Shown: positions 45,421 to 58,790 of the stretch, in pieces
How the letters are laid out: every line of letters begins with the position of its first letter
Position numbering within the stretch: position 1 is the first letter of the stretch
NCBI GenBank assembly: GCA_036365145.1
Contig: JAEOAD010000004.1
Location: 52,851,001-52,915,000 of the forward strand
DNA: 64,000 nucleotides
Source: Orientallactaga sibirica
Lineage: Eukaryota; Chordata; Mammalia; Rodentia; Dipodidae
Reading direction: 5' to 3'
Made by a program: the position numbers and the translations under genes
Notes under the pieces: model-generated
Database searches by the model: none
What the model was told of the DNA's origin: nothing
The model's input: only the letters and a program-made list of their open reading frames with translations

Positions 45421-48400
45421 AACATATCACATTGAAAATTAAAAATATGTATTTGTGTACAGTATTGTGTCCAAAGATATTTTTATACACATAGCAAAAC
45501 AAGATAATCTGGATGTGTCTGAGAATGGTTGAATAACTGCTTCCTGTAAACCAGATATTGTACCCGATGAATACATAAACAAAGCTTTTGCTTTCTTTAA
45601 CAACAGTGTCATTGCTTTGCTTGGGGAGCCAATCTCCCCAAGGAGTCTGCCCCCACGCCATGAAGGGCCCCTCTCTGTAGACAAGAGATTGCTATCTGCT
45701 AGATGTTTTTAACAGGGCTAATTAAGTTCATTCACAAATCCCATTTATTAAAGATTTCACCCAGAAATATTTCTAAACATGCAACAGGACACTATTATTG
45801 AAAAGTCTTTGTTTCTAATCACAATACAAGGGTGATAATTAAAGACATTACAAAGTGCCCTCAGGAGGGTAAGGATTAAGAACATCCTTCCTATCTGCTA
45901 AAACACAGCAAGGGGACATACATGGGGTACAGTGCTCTATTAACACATAGGACAGAAATGAGTTTTTAAATGAAAGTGTAGATTGGACAAATTTCAGGTA
46001 CTATATTCTGAAATTTCTAAGTGAATTTCGTCGTCAATGCAGCCACTATAGTTATTGATGTACAGATTACATTCAGAGTACAAATACATACAAGATCATG
46101 ATAGAACCCTTTCTTCAACAGTTCCATTTAGCAACTACTTTCTTAAAATAGGGATATACATTTTTGTTGTTTAAGTTAATAGTTTTCATACAATCATTTT
46201 TTTTCAAAGTACTGTGCATAGGCTATGCTAAAATACTTGTTTTGGGAGAGCAGTGGTTGAAACACTGCTGGATTACATGATAATATTGCAAAGCTGTTTC
46301 TAGAAAGATTAAGACAAGAAAATAAAATATATCTTAATTGGAATCTGTTACTATATTTTACATGCCTCTTTTGAAATGTTATTTTCTTCAGTTTGTAAAT
46401 AAAGGAGTTTTGTTTTGATACAAGAATTTCAGATCAGGCATTTCCTCACGTACTCTATGAAGTCAATTTAAAAGTACATTAGCAGTGCATGTGGATTTAG
46501 TCAGGGAATCAAGATGTGAAAATTTCAACATATTTCCCTAAACGTAGACTCTTCAAATGATGACTGTGAAAGTAATTTATTCCAGGCAAACACACTTCCA
46601 CACATTGTTACCAGCACTGTGTGCCTCAACTCATTTAACAGCTTTTTAATTCAGGAGTTATTCAGATTTAATAGAGCCATGTCTTCATCATTTTGCATTG
46701 GTTGATAAATGGTGGCAGAATTTATGATAAATTAAACTGCAAAGGACCATGTTAAAGTTATCTTAAGGGTTTCACATAAAAGGAATCAGCACCTATTTTG
46801 TTCAGAGCAGTCACCTGCAAGTTCACATGGCGAGGAAAGCGTCTTACTGGGTATAAACTATGAAATCCATCTGAAAGTTAAGTTTTAATTATACTTTTCT
46901 CTCTCCACTTACCATTGGCAGTGGCCATCCAGCTGAGGGACTAGCAACACGGATGCTTTAAACTAAGGATTCTTTCTTGTTTTAATATTGGTTTAACAAG
47001 TAGAACATTCAGGTTGTTGCTTTGATGAAAAAAAATCCTTACATAACAAGGCACTCGATACAGGGGGCAACTTTTTAAAAGTTTGTGCAGAGACAAGGCA
47101 TCATGGGGTATGGAAGAGATAAATTGGGCAGGGCCAAGTGGTGGGAGAGGAGGGTATCGTTGGACAGCCCTGCCAATTACTGATCCTATTATCCTCGCTC
47201 CCTCCTCAGTAATGCAGTGGCTTAACAGCTGCTGTAAAGGGATATGAGGGGCTGAATTCACAGCCCTCTTCCTTTCTCTACTTCCCATAGACACTTTTTA
47301 TAAATGAAAAAAAAATTCCTTGAATAAAATATCACAAATGGTTTGCAGCCATCACCTATATACCATTTTCCAGACATGTTAACGTGTATAAAACAGCTTA
47401 ATTAGGTCTTTATTCTTGCTCATCTATACTCAAAGGGCAGGCAAGCTGGGCTGGTTAGTAAAACAAGGCAAGGTCTATCAGGACAGAGACCACAGCAAAA
47501 CCATGTAAATGAAAGACACTGTCCTTAAGGTTAAAAACCTTTAGGTCACTCTTGACAACTAATGAGAAACCAGGGAGAACCTGTTCACAACACAAATATG
47601 TTCATTTGTGCTTGAAGATACATTTTGGCCCCAAAGCCTGTCAGAAATAACATACCTGCATCCATAACATCCATAACACTAGGCAAGACATCTGTAAAGA
47701 GTGGGGCATGCACTAAGCATTGTTTTTGCTTTCAAAAAACTCACATCATGATCATTCACAAATGAGTTTTCTGAGTAGGAATTTTCCTGTTACTTAATGA
47801 GTATCTATGTGATATGAATTTGTCTATCCAGTATGGAGCACTTTGTATTGAGAACTTATTGTGTTAGAGGAAGTAGGTGTACAAAGATGAGTGTCAGTCT
47901 CTTGTCCAGAGCAACACCTAGTCTCATAGACAATAACTTGGTATTGAAACAATTCAGCTCTCTCCAACCTGCAGGAGTGAACTGCAAGCTGGGTTAGTGT
48001 TTCTAACCAAATAGGGCACTTGCATGATTGCTCAAAAAGTCTGAATACTTTTGAAAGTAGCCCAAAACTCACGAACTCTATACCTCTACTATGTCTCTTT
48101 TCTTCCTGTCAAAGTTGGTGTGTACACTTATCTGAAATTCAGCTATAGCTGGAGTTATCATAGGTCATTTCTATGCAAGACTATGCTTCAGCACTTTACC
48201 TGTATTACCGTATACCTAATAAAGAAAAATGATGGACTGGGAATCAACTGGAAATAAAATACTTCAGATTTCCATTTTAAAATTTACAAAATGAGGTACT
48301 CTTTCTGAGACCCTTTCCAGCTATCACATAATTTTATAAAGTTGTGAATGTTAATGCCTTTCTATGTGTTTCACAAGGGCAACGTGATATCTTTTATTGC

Positions 48401-48467
48401 TAATGAAGAAACTTTGCTGTATAAACAGATCCTATAGAGTGGAAAAGAATTGAAAGACATGCTACTC
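45421..48467. other. 3 kb of unique sequence without recognised repeats
   Basis: Complex sequence with no SINE, LTR or LINE that I recognise. The longest frame is 117 codons on the minus strand (46941-47294), Ser/Leu/Arg-rich with no domain, and it is not called a gene. 45600-45780 and 47130-47300 are less AT-rich and could be regulatory, but this is inference from repeat absence only. Confidence 0.45.
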
Positions 48468-48483
48468 AAAAAATACAGTGTTA

Positions 48484-48923
48484 GGGCTGGAGAGATGGCT
48501 TAGCGGTTATGGAGATTGCCTGTGAAGCCTAAGGACTCATGTTTGACTCTCCAGGTCCAACATAAGCCAGATGCACAGTGATGCAAGCACACAAGGTCAC
48601 ACATGTGCACAAGTAGGGCACATATTTCTGGAGTTTTGAGTGGCTGGAGGTCCTAGCATGCCAATTCTCTCTTTCTCTCTCTTTCTCATTCTCACATTAA
48701 AAATAGGCAGTCTAGCCGGGCGTGGTGGCACACGCCTTTAATCCCAGCACTCGGGAGGCAGAGGTAGGAGGATTGCCAAGAGTTCGAGGCCACCCTGAGA
48801 CTACATAGTTAATTCCAGGTCAGCCTGGACCAGAGTGAGACCCTACCTTGCAAAACCAAAAAAATAAATAAATAAATAAAATAAAAATAAAAATAGGCAG
48901 TCTATTGGGCTTGCCTCAAAAAA
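48484..48923 (+). mobile_element. ID/B4-head SINE containing an inserted B1
   Basis: Head gggctggagagatggcttag, body agccagatgcacagtgatgc, CT-rich 3' part, then the B1 at 48715-48888, then the remaining tail. Outer target-site duplication AAAAAATACAGTGTTA at 48468-48483 and 48924-48939, perfect. Confidence 0.93.
48715..48888 (+). mobile_element. B1-type SINE nested in the ID/B4-head SINE
   Basis: gccgggcgtggtggcacacg ... accagagtgagaccctacct and an A-rich aaataaataaat tail. Its own target duplication AAAAATAGGCAGTCTA lies at 48699-48714 and 48889-48904, perfect over 16 bp. It is therefore younger than the host SINE. It is one of the closest copies to the family pattern here. Confidence 0.96.
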
Positions 48924-48939
48924 AAAAAATACAGTGTTA

Positions 48940-49129
48940 ATAAAAGATTAAACAAGGAGAATAAAAAGAATTATAAAAATTATATGTACATTAAGTAATT
49001 TTTCAAAATAAACACATATTTCATTAATTTATCACTTCTACAAAGTATTTCTTTAACTACAATACATGAAATGGGTAAAATATTTGAAAGTACATGAAAT
49101 ATTTTATCAATAATATAGTTATCTAATCA
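48940..49129. other. AT-rich unique sequence
   Basis: Nothing recognised. Confidence 0.4.
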
Positions 49130-49240
49130 TTTATTTTAGGAGCTGGGTCTAAATTATTCAATAGCCTAGGCTGGCTTTGAACTTAAAATTCTTCTACCTC
49201 TTTTCCATAGTGCTGGGATTGTGGTTGCAATCAAAACCAC
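49130..49240 (-). mobile_element. Old B1-like SINE, antisense
   Basis: agcctaggctggctttgaac, ttcttctacctcttttccat and agtgctgggattgtgg. The B1 order with strong divergence. Confidence 0.65.
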
Positions 49241-51985
49241 TTCCAATAGTATGATTTTAAATGCCTAAAACTACTCATACAACTTTTTTCCATTATGAAA
49301 ATAACATTTTTTGGGAGTTATCAGTGCACTTTACTTAACCTGAAAACTGGAATACCAAGGCTTCTCTAGTCATTAAATTGCCCATCACACTGTCCATGGC
49401 CACTTGTCCACTTTCTTGCTGCATATGCTGCTTGTTTTTTTTCTGGACTGTTTATTTCATAAAGGGCAATTGCAAAACAGTTGGAAGCACTTTTTAGTGG
49501 CAGGCTATTCTCTAGCTTAAGTTCATGCCCCTTGGTTCTCGTGTTTAACAGAAGCTCACATAGCCTGCAGCATCTGTCCTTTTGGCTCCCTTCAGGATTG
49601 TGTACATTTCTTTGTCATATCGTCATTTCTCAAACCAGAGTTTCTTTAAATAGCAGCCATGTCCCCGTAGGATTATGGGGAATAAGAATGCTATAATTTG
49701 AAGACTATCCTGCTCCAAGTACATTCGCCTAATTGATTTGAATATCTGAAGTTTATCATTTATTGTGTTTAAGGTTAAAAGGAAATAGATTATGATTTAA
49801 TAAAAAAGAGAAAAAATATTTTTTATTCTAGTTTCATTGCTTGGGTGCAATAACTCCCACAACTCCATAATCAAAACACAAAGCAAATGTATTCATCTTA
49901 CAAAAGACTTAAAAATATCAAGCTGAAATTTCAGGTAATTTTAAACTGAAATGCCTGTGTGTGTTTTGCATTTGATTCTACATTTTAATTTATGCAATTT
50001 ACTGTTTTTTTACCACTATCATCATTAAGATTACCACAATTTTAATTAAAATTTATTTTTAATTTAATATAAATGTATTTTAAATAGAATTGTACTTATA
50101 TATTTCAAGAAAGTAAATATATATATGCTTCACAAATAAAATAAAATGAAAATAAGCCACAGTTTTTATCTATCATTTATAGCAAAGAAAGTTATAGAAA
50201 AATCATTTTAGTTCATTTGTGCCTAGATTTTTCCAAAGCTACCTGAAATATTAAAAAAGATACAAATTCAGAAATGCTCCACTGGTATTATAAACTGCAT
50301 TCCTCACTAAAGTACAAATTATATACTATACACATAGATTTTAGGAATAGTTAATTGTTTTAATTTTTGATTATTATATTCATGCCAAAAAGTATCTATA
50401 GTTGACTAAGCATTTCCATTTTTTTTTTTTTTCTGGAGGGTGTGTTGACATAGAATCTGAATTGAAGCCTATTATTTTTGATACAGCCAGGCTCTTTTTC
50501 TTTCTTTCTTTTCTTTTTCTTTTTTTTTTTTTTTTTTTGTAGGTATATGTGTAAATGGAGAAATGGAGAATTATTTTAAGTCTTCTTGTTCAGTATGTTT
50601 TTTTTTTTTTTTTTTTTTTTTGGTTCTTTGTATCACAATGAATTGCAAAATGCCATTTAACTTCAAGGTTTCTAATCATGCCTCCACTGCTACCCACCTT
50701 CTATTGACTGCCTTTCCTTGGCTTTTTGTTTCACCAGCAAGATTCTCACCTTGCTGCACATTCTTTCAAGTTGGCCATCAATATATAAAGTAGAGAAATC
50801 TTTGTGAGCCCCGCTGCTTGCAGCAGCACTCCACTTATCACCTCTTTCCATCCGCCGAGGAAAGCTCTATCTCAGTGTCTGAAGTGGCTGCTGATGGCGT
50901 CTTTACTGTGGCTACTGCAATCCTTTACTGAATACTATCATCTAAAGCTTCTCAAAGCTCAGGGAAGTATTGTCAGCGCGGGTCAGCAATGTTTATGTTT
51001 CCTTGCCTCTGCGTCTGTGTCCCTCCCTGCTTCTATCCTCTAGTTTCCTTTCCCTTTTAATTTGTGACAGTGAAGTTGTGGGTATTATTTTTTATAGAGC
51101 ATACACAAGGACACACTTGAATAGATCTGAATGGGTTTTGGCTTTGGCTCTACATTATAATTTATTTAAATCACTGTTATGTTGATTACCATCATCATTC
51201 AATACACCATAATTTCTAAATCAAAATTTACATTTTAATACATATATATGTTTATGTATAGAAATGAATACAGTGTTTATGCTAAAATAAAAGTATATGG
51301 ATATTATAAATTATATACATAATTTTGTGTGTGTATACACACATAAATATTTATGTATCTTTCCTTGTAGGAAGAATGCAATTTCTTTTCAAAATTAGCC
51401 GTCTATCCCAAATATCATGATAATTATTCAAATAAATATATATATCCATATAAGTCATACAACATATAAAAAAACTAAATAACATGCAAATTTATTTTCA
51501 CATATGTTATATGTCATGATACATATCATATATATAATACTACATAAAATATTTGGGAAAAAGACATTCATGTCTTTGCTTTCTTAATGGGTGTTTTTCT
51601 CTTTATTCAACTATGTTTTTCAATATATTGGTTGCTAGCCTATTAACTGCTTTTCATAAATCCAAACAAAGCAAGAATTTAGCTTGCAATAATGTACAGC
51701 TATATATTTCCCCTATAGGTAAATTTTGATCATATCATTTGGATAATCATAAAGTAAATGGATTCATTTCTTTACATTTTTGTCATCATATCATCTCCCC
51801 CACACTGAAATCAGAGAATTAAGCTCTACACAGAACAAGAAAATCCATTAAGATTTTCCTTAAAACATTTTCACATAAATAAAGACAATGGCATTCAATG
51901 TTTTTTATTCATATAACTTTTGAGTTCTTTTATTTCTTATGTTAAACACAATAGCTCTTGAACTATATACTTAAAATTCCTTCTT
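49241..51985. other. AT-rich unique sequence with T-runs
   Basis: T-runs at 50419-50432, 50521-50538 and 50600-50622 separate otherwise unremarkable sequence. 51200-51560 is TA-rich. Frames of 71-79 codons at 50.5-51.2 kb show no motif. No named transposon recognised. Confidence 0.4.
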
Positions 51986-51988
51986 GGC

Positions 51989-52047
<59 letters not shown>

Positions 52048-52063
52048 CATATATATATATATG
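51989..52063. repeat. (CT)n-(TA)n compound microsatellite
   Basis: About 40 bp CT run followed by TA runs around a central tcat; the TA part is self-complementary. Confidence 0.95.
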
Positions 52064-52624
52064 AAATGGAAATATCATTCAAGATAGATGCTTACCTAGC
52101 AAAGGAGGCCTGGGTACAGGGTAGAAAAAGTTTGAGTAGAGCCCATATGATGATAGAATTTGGAACAAAATCACTAAATGTTAGACAGTATGATCAGGAA
52201 CACATTGCATTGGTTTTCATCTCTGTTTTCCTTGATTTGGGAAGAAGAAAATAGACAAAAGTAAAAGAATACAATGTGTTAATAAGCAGTGCTAAATAAA
52301 ATTACCTTTAACTCATGAAGATTGAAATCTGAAATATCACTTTAAAATGTTAACAAGCTTTTCCTGTTTTACTGTAAACTAATTAGGGAGAACAAAATTT
52401 AATTCAATTAGGGATTCACAATTCATAAGTCTTAAGTATGATTCCTAGACATTTGCTGTAAGAATATGATTTAATCTTTTTAATGATTTATGTACTTAAA
52501 TGTTCTGAATGCACAAAGACTTACTGAGTTAACCTTCTTTCATCCTGAAGCTTTTAAGAGGAAATGGTAAATTTAAGGACAGTGCATATTGCAGCTCAAT
52601 TTTGCATGGTGCTTACCAAGTGTT
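52064..52624. other. Unique AT-rich sequence
   Basis: Nothing recognised. Confidence 0.4.
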
Positions 52625-52790
52625 TTTATTTATTTATTTATTCATTTATTTTTTGAAGTAGGGTCTCACTTTAGCTCAGGCTGACCTGAGATTCACAATG
52701 TAGCCTCAGGGTTGCTTCAAACTCATGGTGATACTCCTACCTCTGCCTCCCGAGTGCTGGGATTAAAGGCATGCACCACCAAGCCTGGTT
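52625..52790 (-). mobile_element. B1-type SINE, antisense
   Basis: tttatttatttatttattca tail, agtagggtctcactttagct, cctctgcctcccgagtgctg and gcatgcaccaccaagcctgg. Confidence 0.94.
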
Positions 52791-53440
52791 TTCTCCAAAT
52801 TTTTAATAACTTAATATCAAAATTGTAGCACCTGAGAAGCTTTGAGTGCTGTGGACAGTTAAACATTGAAAGGATGAATTTTGAGACCATTTGTGTGAGG
52901 GCGAAGGATAAAAGTTGAGTACTCATGCAGGAAAATCTGCGTGGGAGAGACAGTGGCTCTTTCATGGTGGGCATTAGAAGACCTTTAATTAAGCTCTTCT
53001 CCTCCTGAGGATGGGCAAATGTACCACCAGGAAAGGTCCTTGGCTTTCACAAGCAAGTTTAATGAATCTGCTTCCAAGTAGACTCCTGAGGAGAAGTGCT
53101 GGAAATTAAAACATGGCTTGATCATGTCATAAGGAAAAGTTGTAAACTGTAGCTTAGCATACATTATCAGAAAATAAATGCATCTACTTTTATCAAGAAC
53201 CCTTTTAAACTAATGGAACTGATCTGATTCATGTGTTCTGTCATTGGCAAGTTAAGTTTGAGAAGAGAAAATTATTCATAATATTTAATCAGTTTCATTT
53301 AAAGAAAATGTAAGCAAACTTTTTTCAGTCTATATAGCAAATATCTTATTTACAGGGAACTACATAATTGCTTATATTATTTATTTGTTTTTTGGACGGT
53401 AGCAAGAACACTTAAAATGAAATCAATCTTCTTACAATTG
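52791..53440. other. Unique non-coding sequence
   Basis: Nothing recognised. Confidence 0.4.
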
Positions 53441-53588
53441 TCAGTGCTGGGAGTTGTAACACATATTTGTAACCTCAGCACTGAGGGATGGAAGCAGGAC
53501 AACCAGGAGTTAAAGGCTAGCCATATCTTCATAGGGAGCATAATTCCAGCCTTGGCTACTTGAGGTCCTATTTTATAAGTTAAAAAAT
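53441..53588 (+). mobile_element. Degenerate B1/B4-related SINE
   Basis: gtgctgggagttgtaacaca, taacctcagcactgaggg, aaggctagccatatcttcat and ccttggctacttgaggtcct follow the order of B1-type elements at low identity. Confidence 0.5.
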
Positions 53589-53589
53589 A

Positions 53590-53616
53590 GGGGCTGGAGA
53601 GAAGGCTCTGTGGTAA

Positions 53617-53654
<38 letters not shown>

Positions 53655-53752
53655 CACTTGTTTGCAAAGCCAAATACATGAAGTGGGGCATGCATTAGTA
53701 ATTTGTTTGCAGTGGCAAAAGACCCTTGCAAATAAATAAATAAGAAATTTTT
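53590..53752 (+). mobile_element. ID/B4-head SINE with internal A36 run
   Basis: Head gggctggagagaaggctctg tggtaac (53591-53617), then 36 A (53618-53653), then gcacttgtttgcaaagccaa, which is where the SINE body normally continues. It ends in aaataaataaataag. The A-run interrupts the head region between the pol III boxes. Confidence 0.85.
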
Positions 53753-53899
53753 TAAAGCTAAAAGTAAAACAATAAAAACTTCAATGTTCTGTACAGTATT
53801 GTAAAATATATCACAAGCATACATAATATAGCTCTAGAAGTTGTACATAAACTGAAACCTTAAAACCATTAAACCATTACAAAGCAAATTCCTATTTTC
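53753..53899. other. AT-rich unique sequence
   Basis: Nothing recognised. Confidence 0.4.
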
Positions 53900-55620
53900 C
53901 TATCTTCTACATTCCTGGCAACCAGCATTCTGCTTTTTGCTTCCACAACTTTTGACCATTTGGATATCACATAGATATGGCAGCCTGCAGTGTTTGTGTT
54001 TCTGTGACTGGCTCATTTCACTGACCACAATGTGCATATAGTTTACCCATGTTATCACATATTATAGGCCATCCTTCTTTATAAGGGTTGGGTATTCAAT
54101 TATATGCATATGACACATTTTCTGCACTTATTCATTGATGGGTATTTCTATTGATTCAATATACTTAATATAACTAACACTGCAATGAACATATAAGGAT
54201 ATATACTCAGCCAATTAAGAACTTTAATTCTTTTAGCTATATTCCAAGAGATAAATTGTTGGATCCTCTTATGGTATCATTTTTATACTTGTGTGCAAGT
54301 ACTACAATGTTTCTATCAGGTATAAATCATTTTATAATTCTACTTGTAAGTAGGGATATAGGAATCATATGAGGATTCTAATTTCTCCACATTCTTGTCA
54401 AAACTTCTTATCCTTTCTTTCTACCTTAACTTTATAAATTTGTAGGAAATAACATCTTTTGTGATTTTTATTCTCATTTTCTTTAATTAGTGCTATTGTA
54501 CATCTTTTCACATACCTGTTTGTCATTTGCATTTCTTCTTTGGATACATGTATATTTAGTACTCTTGTCTATTCTCAAAAGTTTATTTTATTTTGGTTAC
54601 TGAGTTGAATGAATTTCTTATACATTTGCACAGTAATACCTTATTATTCATATGGTTTGTGAACCTAGTTCCCATTCCACAGATTGCCTTTCCTTACATT
54701 TTCCAACTAGAAGCTATGTAATTAGATATACTTCTATTTACCTACTGTGTTCTTAGGATCATATCTAAGAAGTCATTGCTAAGACCAATGTCAAAAAGAT
54801 TTTTCCTTGTGTTTTCATCTAAGATGTTTACAATTTCAGATCACTCAGGTATTTATATATTGTTAGTTGATCTTTGTCCATGGTGAAAAAAATCCAATTT
54901 CACTTTTTCTTTAGCCTATATACATCCAGTTTTCCTAAGACCATTTGTTGAAGACACTACCTCTATTGTATACTTTTGACGCTACTATTGAAGAGTCATT
55001 GATTATATATGTGTAGGTTCATTTCTGGGGTCTTTATTGTGTTGTGTTGATCTGTATGTCTGTATGCTACCCATGTTTTATTCATTATGCCTTTGTTGTA
55101 TATTTTTAAATCATGAAGTTTGGTACCCCTACCCTTTTGTAGAATAACTTTGGTCCTTTGTAGTTCCATCTGAAAATTAGAACTAATTTTTCTATTTGTG
55201 TGAAAAATACTAATCTAAATTTTTGACTGGGATTACACTGAAACTGTAGATTCCTTTGAATACTATTGATTTTCAACCATGTTAAATTTTCAAACTATAA
55301 ATAACATTTACAATTATTTGTGTCCTCAAGTTTCTTTCATCATTGTTTCCTTGTTTTTAATATTTACACCTGTCTCCTCCTTCGATAAGTTATTCAGTAA
55401 TTTATTTTTGATACCATTTGGAAAATGGATATATTTCATATTTTCTGATAGTTAATTTTATGTATACAAATGCAATTGATTTTACATATTGATATTGTAC
55501 CCAGAAACTATTGGCTTTATTAGCTTTTACATCCTTTGTGAGTGGACTCTTCAGGAGTGTCTACACACAAACATCATATGCCCTGACAGCAGGTAAAATT
55601 ATATTATGCAATCATTTGAA
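53900..55620 (-). mobile_element. Ancient LINE-1 (L1M-like), antisense 3' end and ORF2
   Basis: Left part is antisense L1 3' UTR: ctggcaaccagcattctgct, tttgaccatttggatatcac, ggctcatttcactgaccaca and ttcattgatgggtatttcta. Right part is antisense ORF2: ttgactgggattacactgaa actgtagatt, tattgatattgtacccagaa act, and tttacatcctttgtgagtgg. The 3'-to-5' order on the plus strand is consistent along 1.7 kb. The reading frame is destroyed, so the ORF2 endonuclease/RT is not encoded. Confidence 0.8.
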
Positions 55621-57240
55621 TTCCATCTACCAAACCATTTGCTTTGACATTTTTCATAGTAGAAATAGAACGATTTAGATAAATAAGTATATATGCTTGT
55701 TATCTTGATGAGGTTACCTGAGATACAAATATATTTAAGTAAAGCTTTTTACAGGACACTTTTGAAAATAGGTAAAATGATACCATTATCTATTTTATTA
55801 AGCCCCTATTAAGTTTTCTTCAAATACTACATTACAGTGTCAATGATTTACTTACATGGATAGTGATTCTGTTTTTCTCTTAACTATATTAAATTTTAAT
55901 GACACCCATTGCAATATCTAACTGGTATCTGGAAGCTTGTGGAGAGCCCAAAGGTTTTATACAAATTTATATGTATAAAGCTCTCACTGATATACTTTGC
56001 CAGTAGATATTTTACCTTGAGTAGTCAGCTCTGCAAATCCCTTCCCACAAAAGATTAAAAACATCCTCCTATTACATCTAGAGATTTCTTTTTGTTATTC
56101 AAAGCCATGAATAAATTTAGGGAAAAATGTATATGATTTTAATGCCTTAAACCAGAAAGCATCCTTGATTCCTATTAAAAATGGAATATTTAATGTTTTT
56201 CTTCTTCTGTGGTACTTTTTGATATTGTAGCAAAGAACAAAAAAAGAATTCTGAGAACATATAAAACAAAAAACTGTGTTTGAAGTGTTATAATAAAACA
56301 ACCTTCTTCCTTTAATGCTAAGTCCCTTTTTAATGAAGATCCTCTGGCAGCTCTTGAATGTATAACTAGTTTATATCATGGGATGAAGCTGTCTGTTCTG
56401 ATGATTGACATGAGCCCACATTACAATGTGATTCTGAAAATGAGTCCATAGAGGTCCTTTTCAGGTACTCCTCAGACTGAGAGCTGCCCTCCAACTACAG
56501 TAGAGCCTTTTTAACCCCACTCATTGGTATTCTAATCTGGAAGTGCTGTCCTGCCTTTTAAATAACTCAGGCGTTCAGGCTTGTACCCCCCTTGACACAT
56601 TACTTAGCCAAAGGATTCAAATGAGATTCAAGAAACATGCAGAACAGCACAAAGGGATTGGAATATGCACAATTAATAATCACACAGTTAATTCATTTTT
56701 AATGCAAGGAGGATTTCTGAAATTTAACATTCAGATTTGTAACAAAGTCGTTAACTGCCTACCATGATTAGGTTTTCAAAATTTCAAATATAAGCAATAT
56801 TCTTAAATAATTATTTTTTATTTGAAATAGATTTTCCTAAAGGGATAGTTTTAAGTAACACTGAGCTTGTGAACCTAACAGATAAAATTTGAAGGTAAGA
56901 CTTTTTAATCCAGATATTGTCAAAATAAATGAATATATTAAAGATTTTTTCACATGAATTGTAAGAGGGTATATCTCTGACTATAAAGGGCTTCAGTGGG
57001 GTTTTGATTTTCTTGGGTCAAAACCAGCCAGTACATTACACAGTGCAATGATTTGTATCTCACACTGTTCTGTTAGATAAGTATTGCTGTCCAATGTTAA
57101 GGTCATGATGTCCCCATCCAAAGAAGTATGACTGTAGTTGATTGCAATGAGAATGTTAGTAGAACTACATCTATTCTAAAATTTTAGAACTACACTCAGG
57201 ATCACAAATAGTCATTAAACCAACCATGGCTAAATTCTTT
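55621..57240. other. Unique non-coding sequence, repeat-poor
   Basis: No transposon recognised. A 74-codon frame at 56543-56767 has no motif. 56320-56560 is more GC-balanced than its surroundings. Confidence 0.45.
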
Positions 57241-57400
57241 CTACTTATGGTGATCATTCATTCATTTATTCATTCACGACTTATGCATTGACTGTTTTTG
57301 ATGTGCCAGACCTCAGCAATGAGTACAGAAAACAAAGGGCTAGCTGAGATAATGTATTTGTTAAGTACAGAAATAAATGAATAAGATAAATTCAAAAACT
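57241..57400 (-). mobile_element. Possible LINE-2 3' end, antisense
   Basis: attcattcatttattcattc acgacttatgcattgactg, gtgccagacctcagcaatga gtacag resembles the antisense L2 3' end. Only a partial match. Confidence 0.45.
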
Positions 57401-58739
57401 TGTAGGTTGCATTCAAAGAAAAATAGAGGATGGGGTGATGGAGCATAGGGAAGTAAGATATGAGTGAAAGATCTGAATGAAACATTGGTGAGGAAATCTT
57501 GGACAGAAGCTGGTGCAAGACCAATAGTGCTAAAGATATGACTCTCGGTTTTGAAGAAGCTGACATATCTGCAATAAGGAGTGGGGAAGGGGGGTGGTAT
57601 GCATCCTCAAATAGTAAGACTATTTTGTTTTTATTTATTTGTTTGGTTTTTTAAACATCAGAGTTCATTTTGCGGGATTTACATTTGTTAATGCATAATA
57701 AATGCGACCTTCTAAAGGAATGTAAGAATAGCATTAAATGTGTCTCCTACAAAAAAAAAAAAAAAAAGAGTTAAAAAAAAAAAGGAATGCTTCACATTCA
57801 AATAGTTGATCCTTTTGGAACTTAAATGAGTTATAACGTATTCGAACTCATTGTGTAATGTTTATAGTGTACATTCTTCTTACAGAAATGATTTAGGATT
57901 GAGGAAGAAGAAAGCATGAAGAGTACAAAGGTATATTCTTATACAGAAACAGAATAAAATTTGTGTTCCCTCTTTCAAAGCACTTATGACCATTAAGCTA
58001 TGCCTATTTCTTGAGATAATTATTATGCAGATTGCAGATTCAGGATTATCTTGTATTTTTAAATTATTTATATCTTATTATAATTATTAGCCATAATACC
58101 ATCAGATGCCTCAAAGAGAGAATCTGAATTACACAATTGCACAAGCTGTCATAGAATGTTTGTGCCAGTGGTTTTCTCTGTGATTATCTTAACTTTCCTT
58201 TTCAGTCATAAATCACCTATTCTCTAAGCAAAGTAAAAGGAGAAAAGTCTACACAATTCACTTTATGTTATCAAGGCTGTGCCTGAAAAGATGGTGGGCA
58301 TATGCTTGGCACGTGGAAGGGTGGAACTTGTGCTGCTTTGGAGGCAGATAATGCCATTGGGTTCTGGTTGTCAAGTAGTACCAATCAAGGAAGTTATGCT
58401 AGCATTTAGTGATTTCTGTAATCTATTTCTAAAAAGTGCAGGCACTCTTTTGGACACTTACTTTCCTAAGAATCTCCTGGACCAATTTGCTCATAGCAAT
58501 CATCAAGTTTCTTCTATAATTTCCCTTTTATTTATTTTTCTATACTTCATTAGAAATTGCTGTGAGTGACTGGCACACAATCTTTGGAGACTACTCATTC
58601 CCATTTTCAAAGCATAATTAGCACTCACTCTCCACACCACAGTGAAAGGCAAACTAGTTTTATCTAATCTCTTAGTTTCACTAATGTCCTGAAAGGTGAA
58701 ATCACTCATGCATAGGTTATTGCTCTAGTGGGTTTCCTT
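57401..58739. other. Unique non-coding sequence
   Basis: A-runs at 57751-57767 and 57773-57783. The 96-codon frame (58279-58569) ends in a hydrophobic Phe/Ile/Leu stretch but shows no gene context. No repeat recognised. Confidence 0.4.

Positions 58740-58790
<51 letters not shown>
58740..58790. repeat. (GT)n microsatellite
   Basis: About 25 perfect GT units, the longest dinucleotide run in the window. Confidence 0.97.

Noticed and set aside
46941..47294. 117-codon minus-strand frame
   Set aside because: No domain, signal or membrane segment, no promoter or splice context, ordinary composition for chance frames in less AT-rich DNA.
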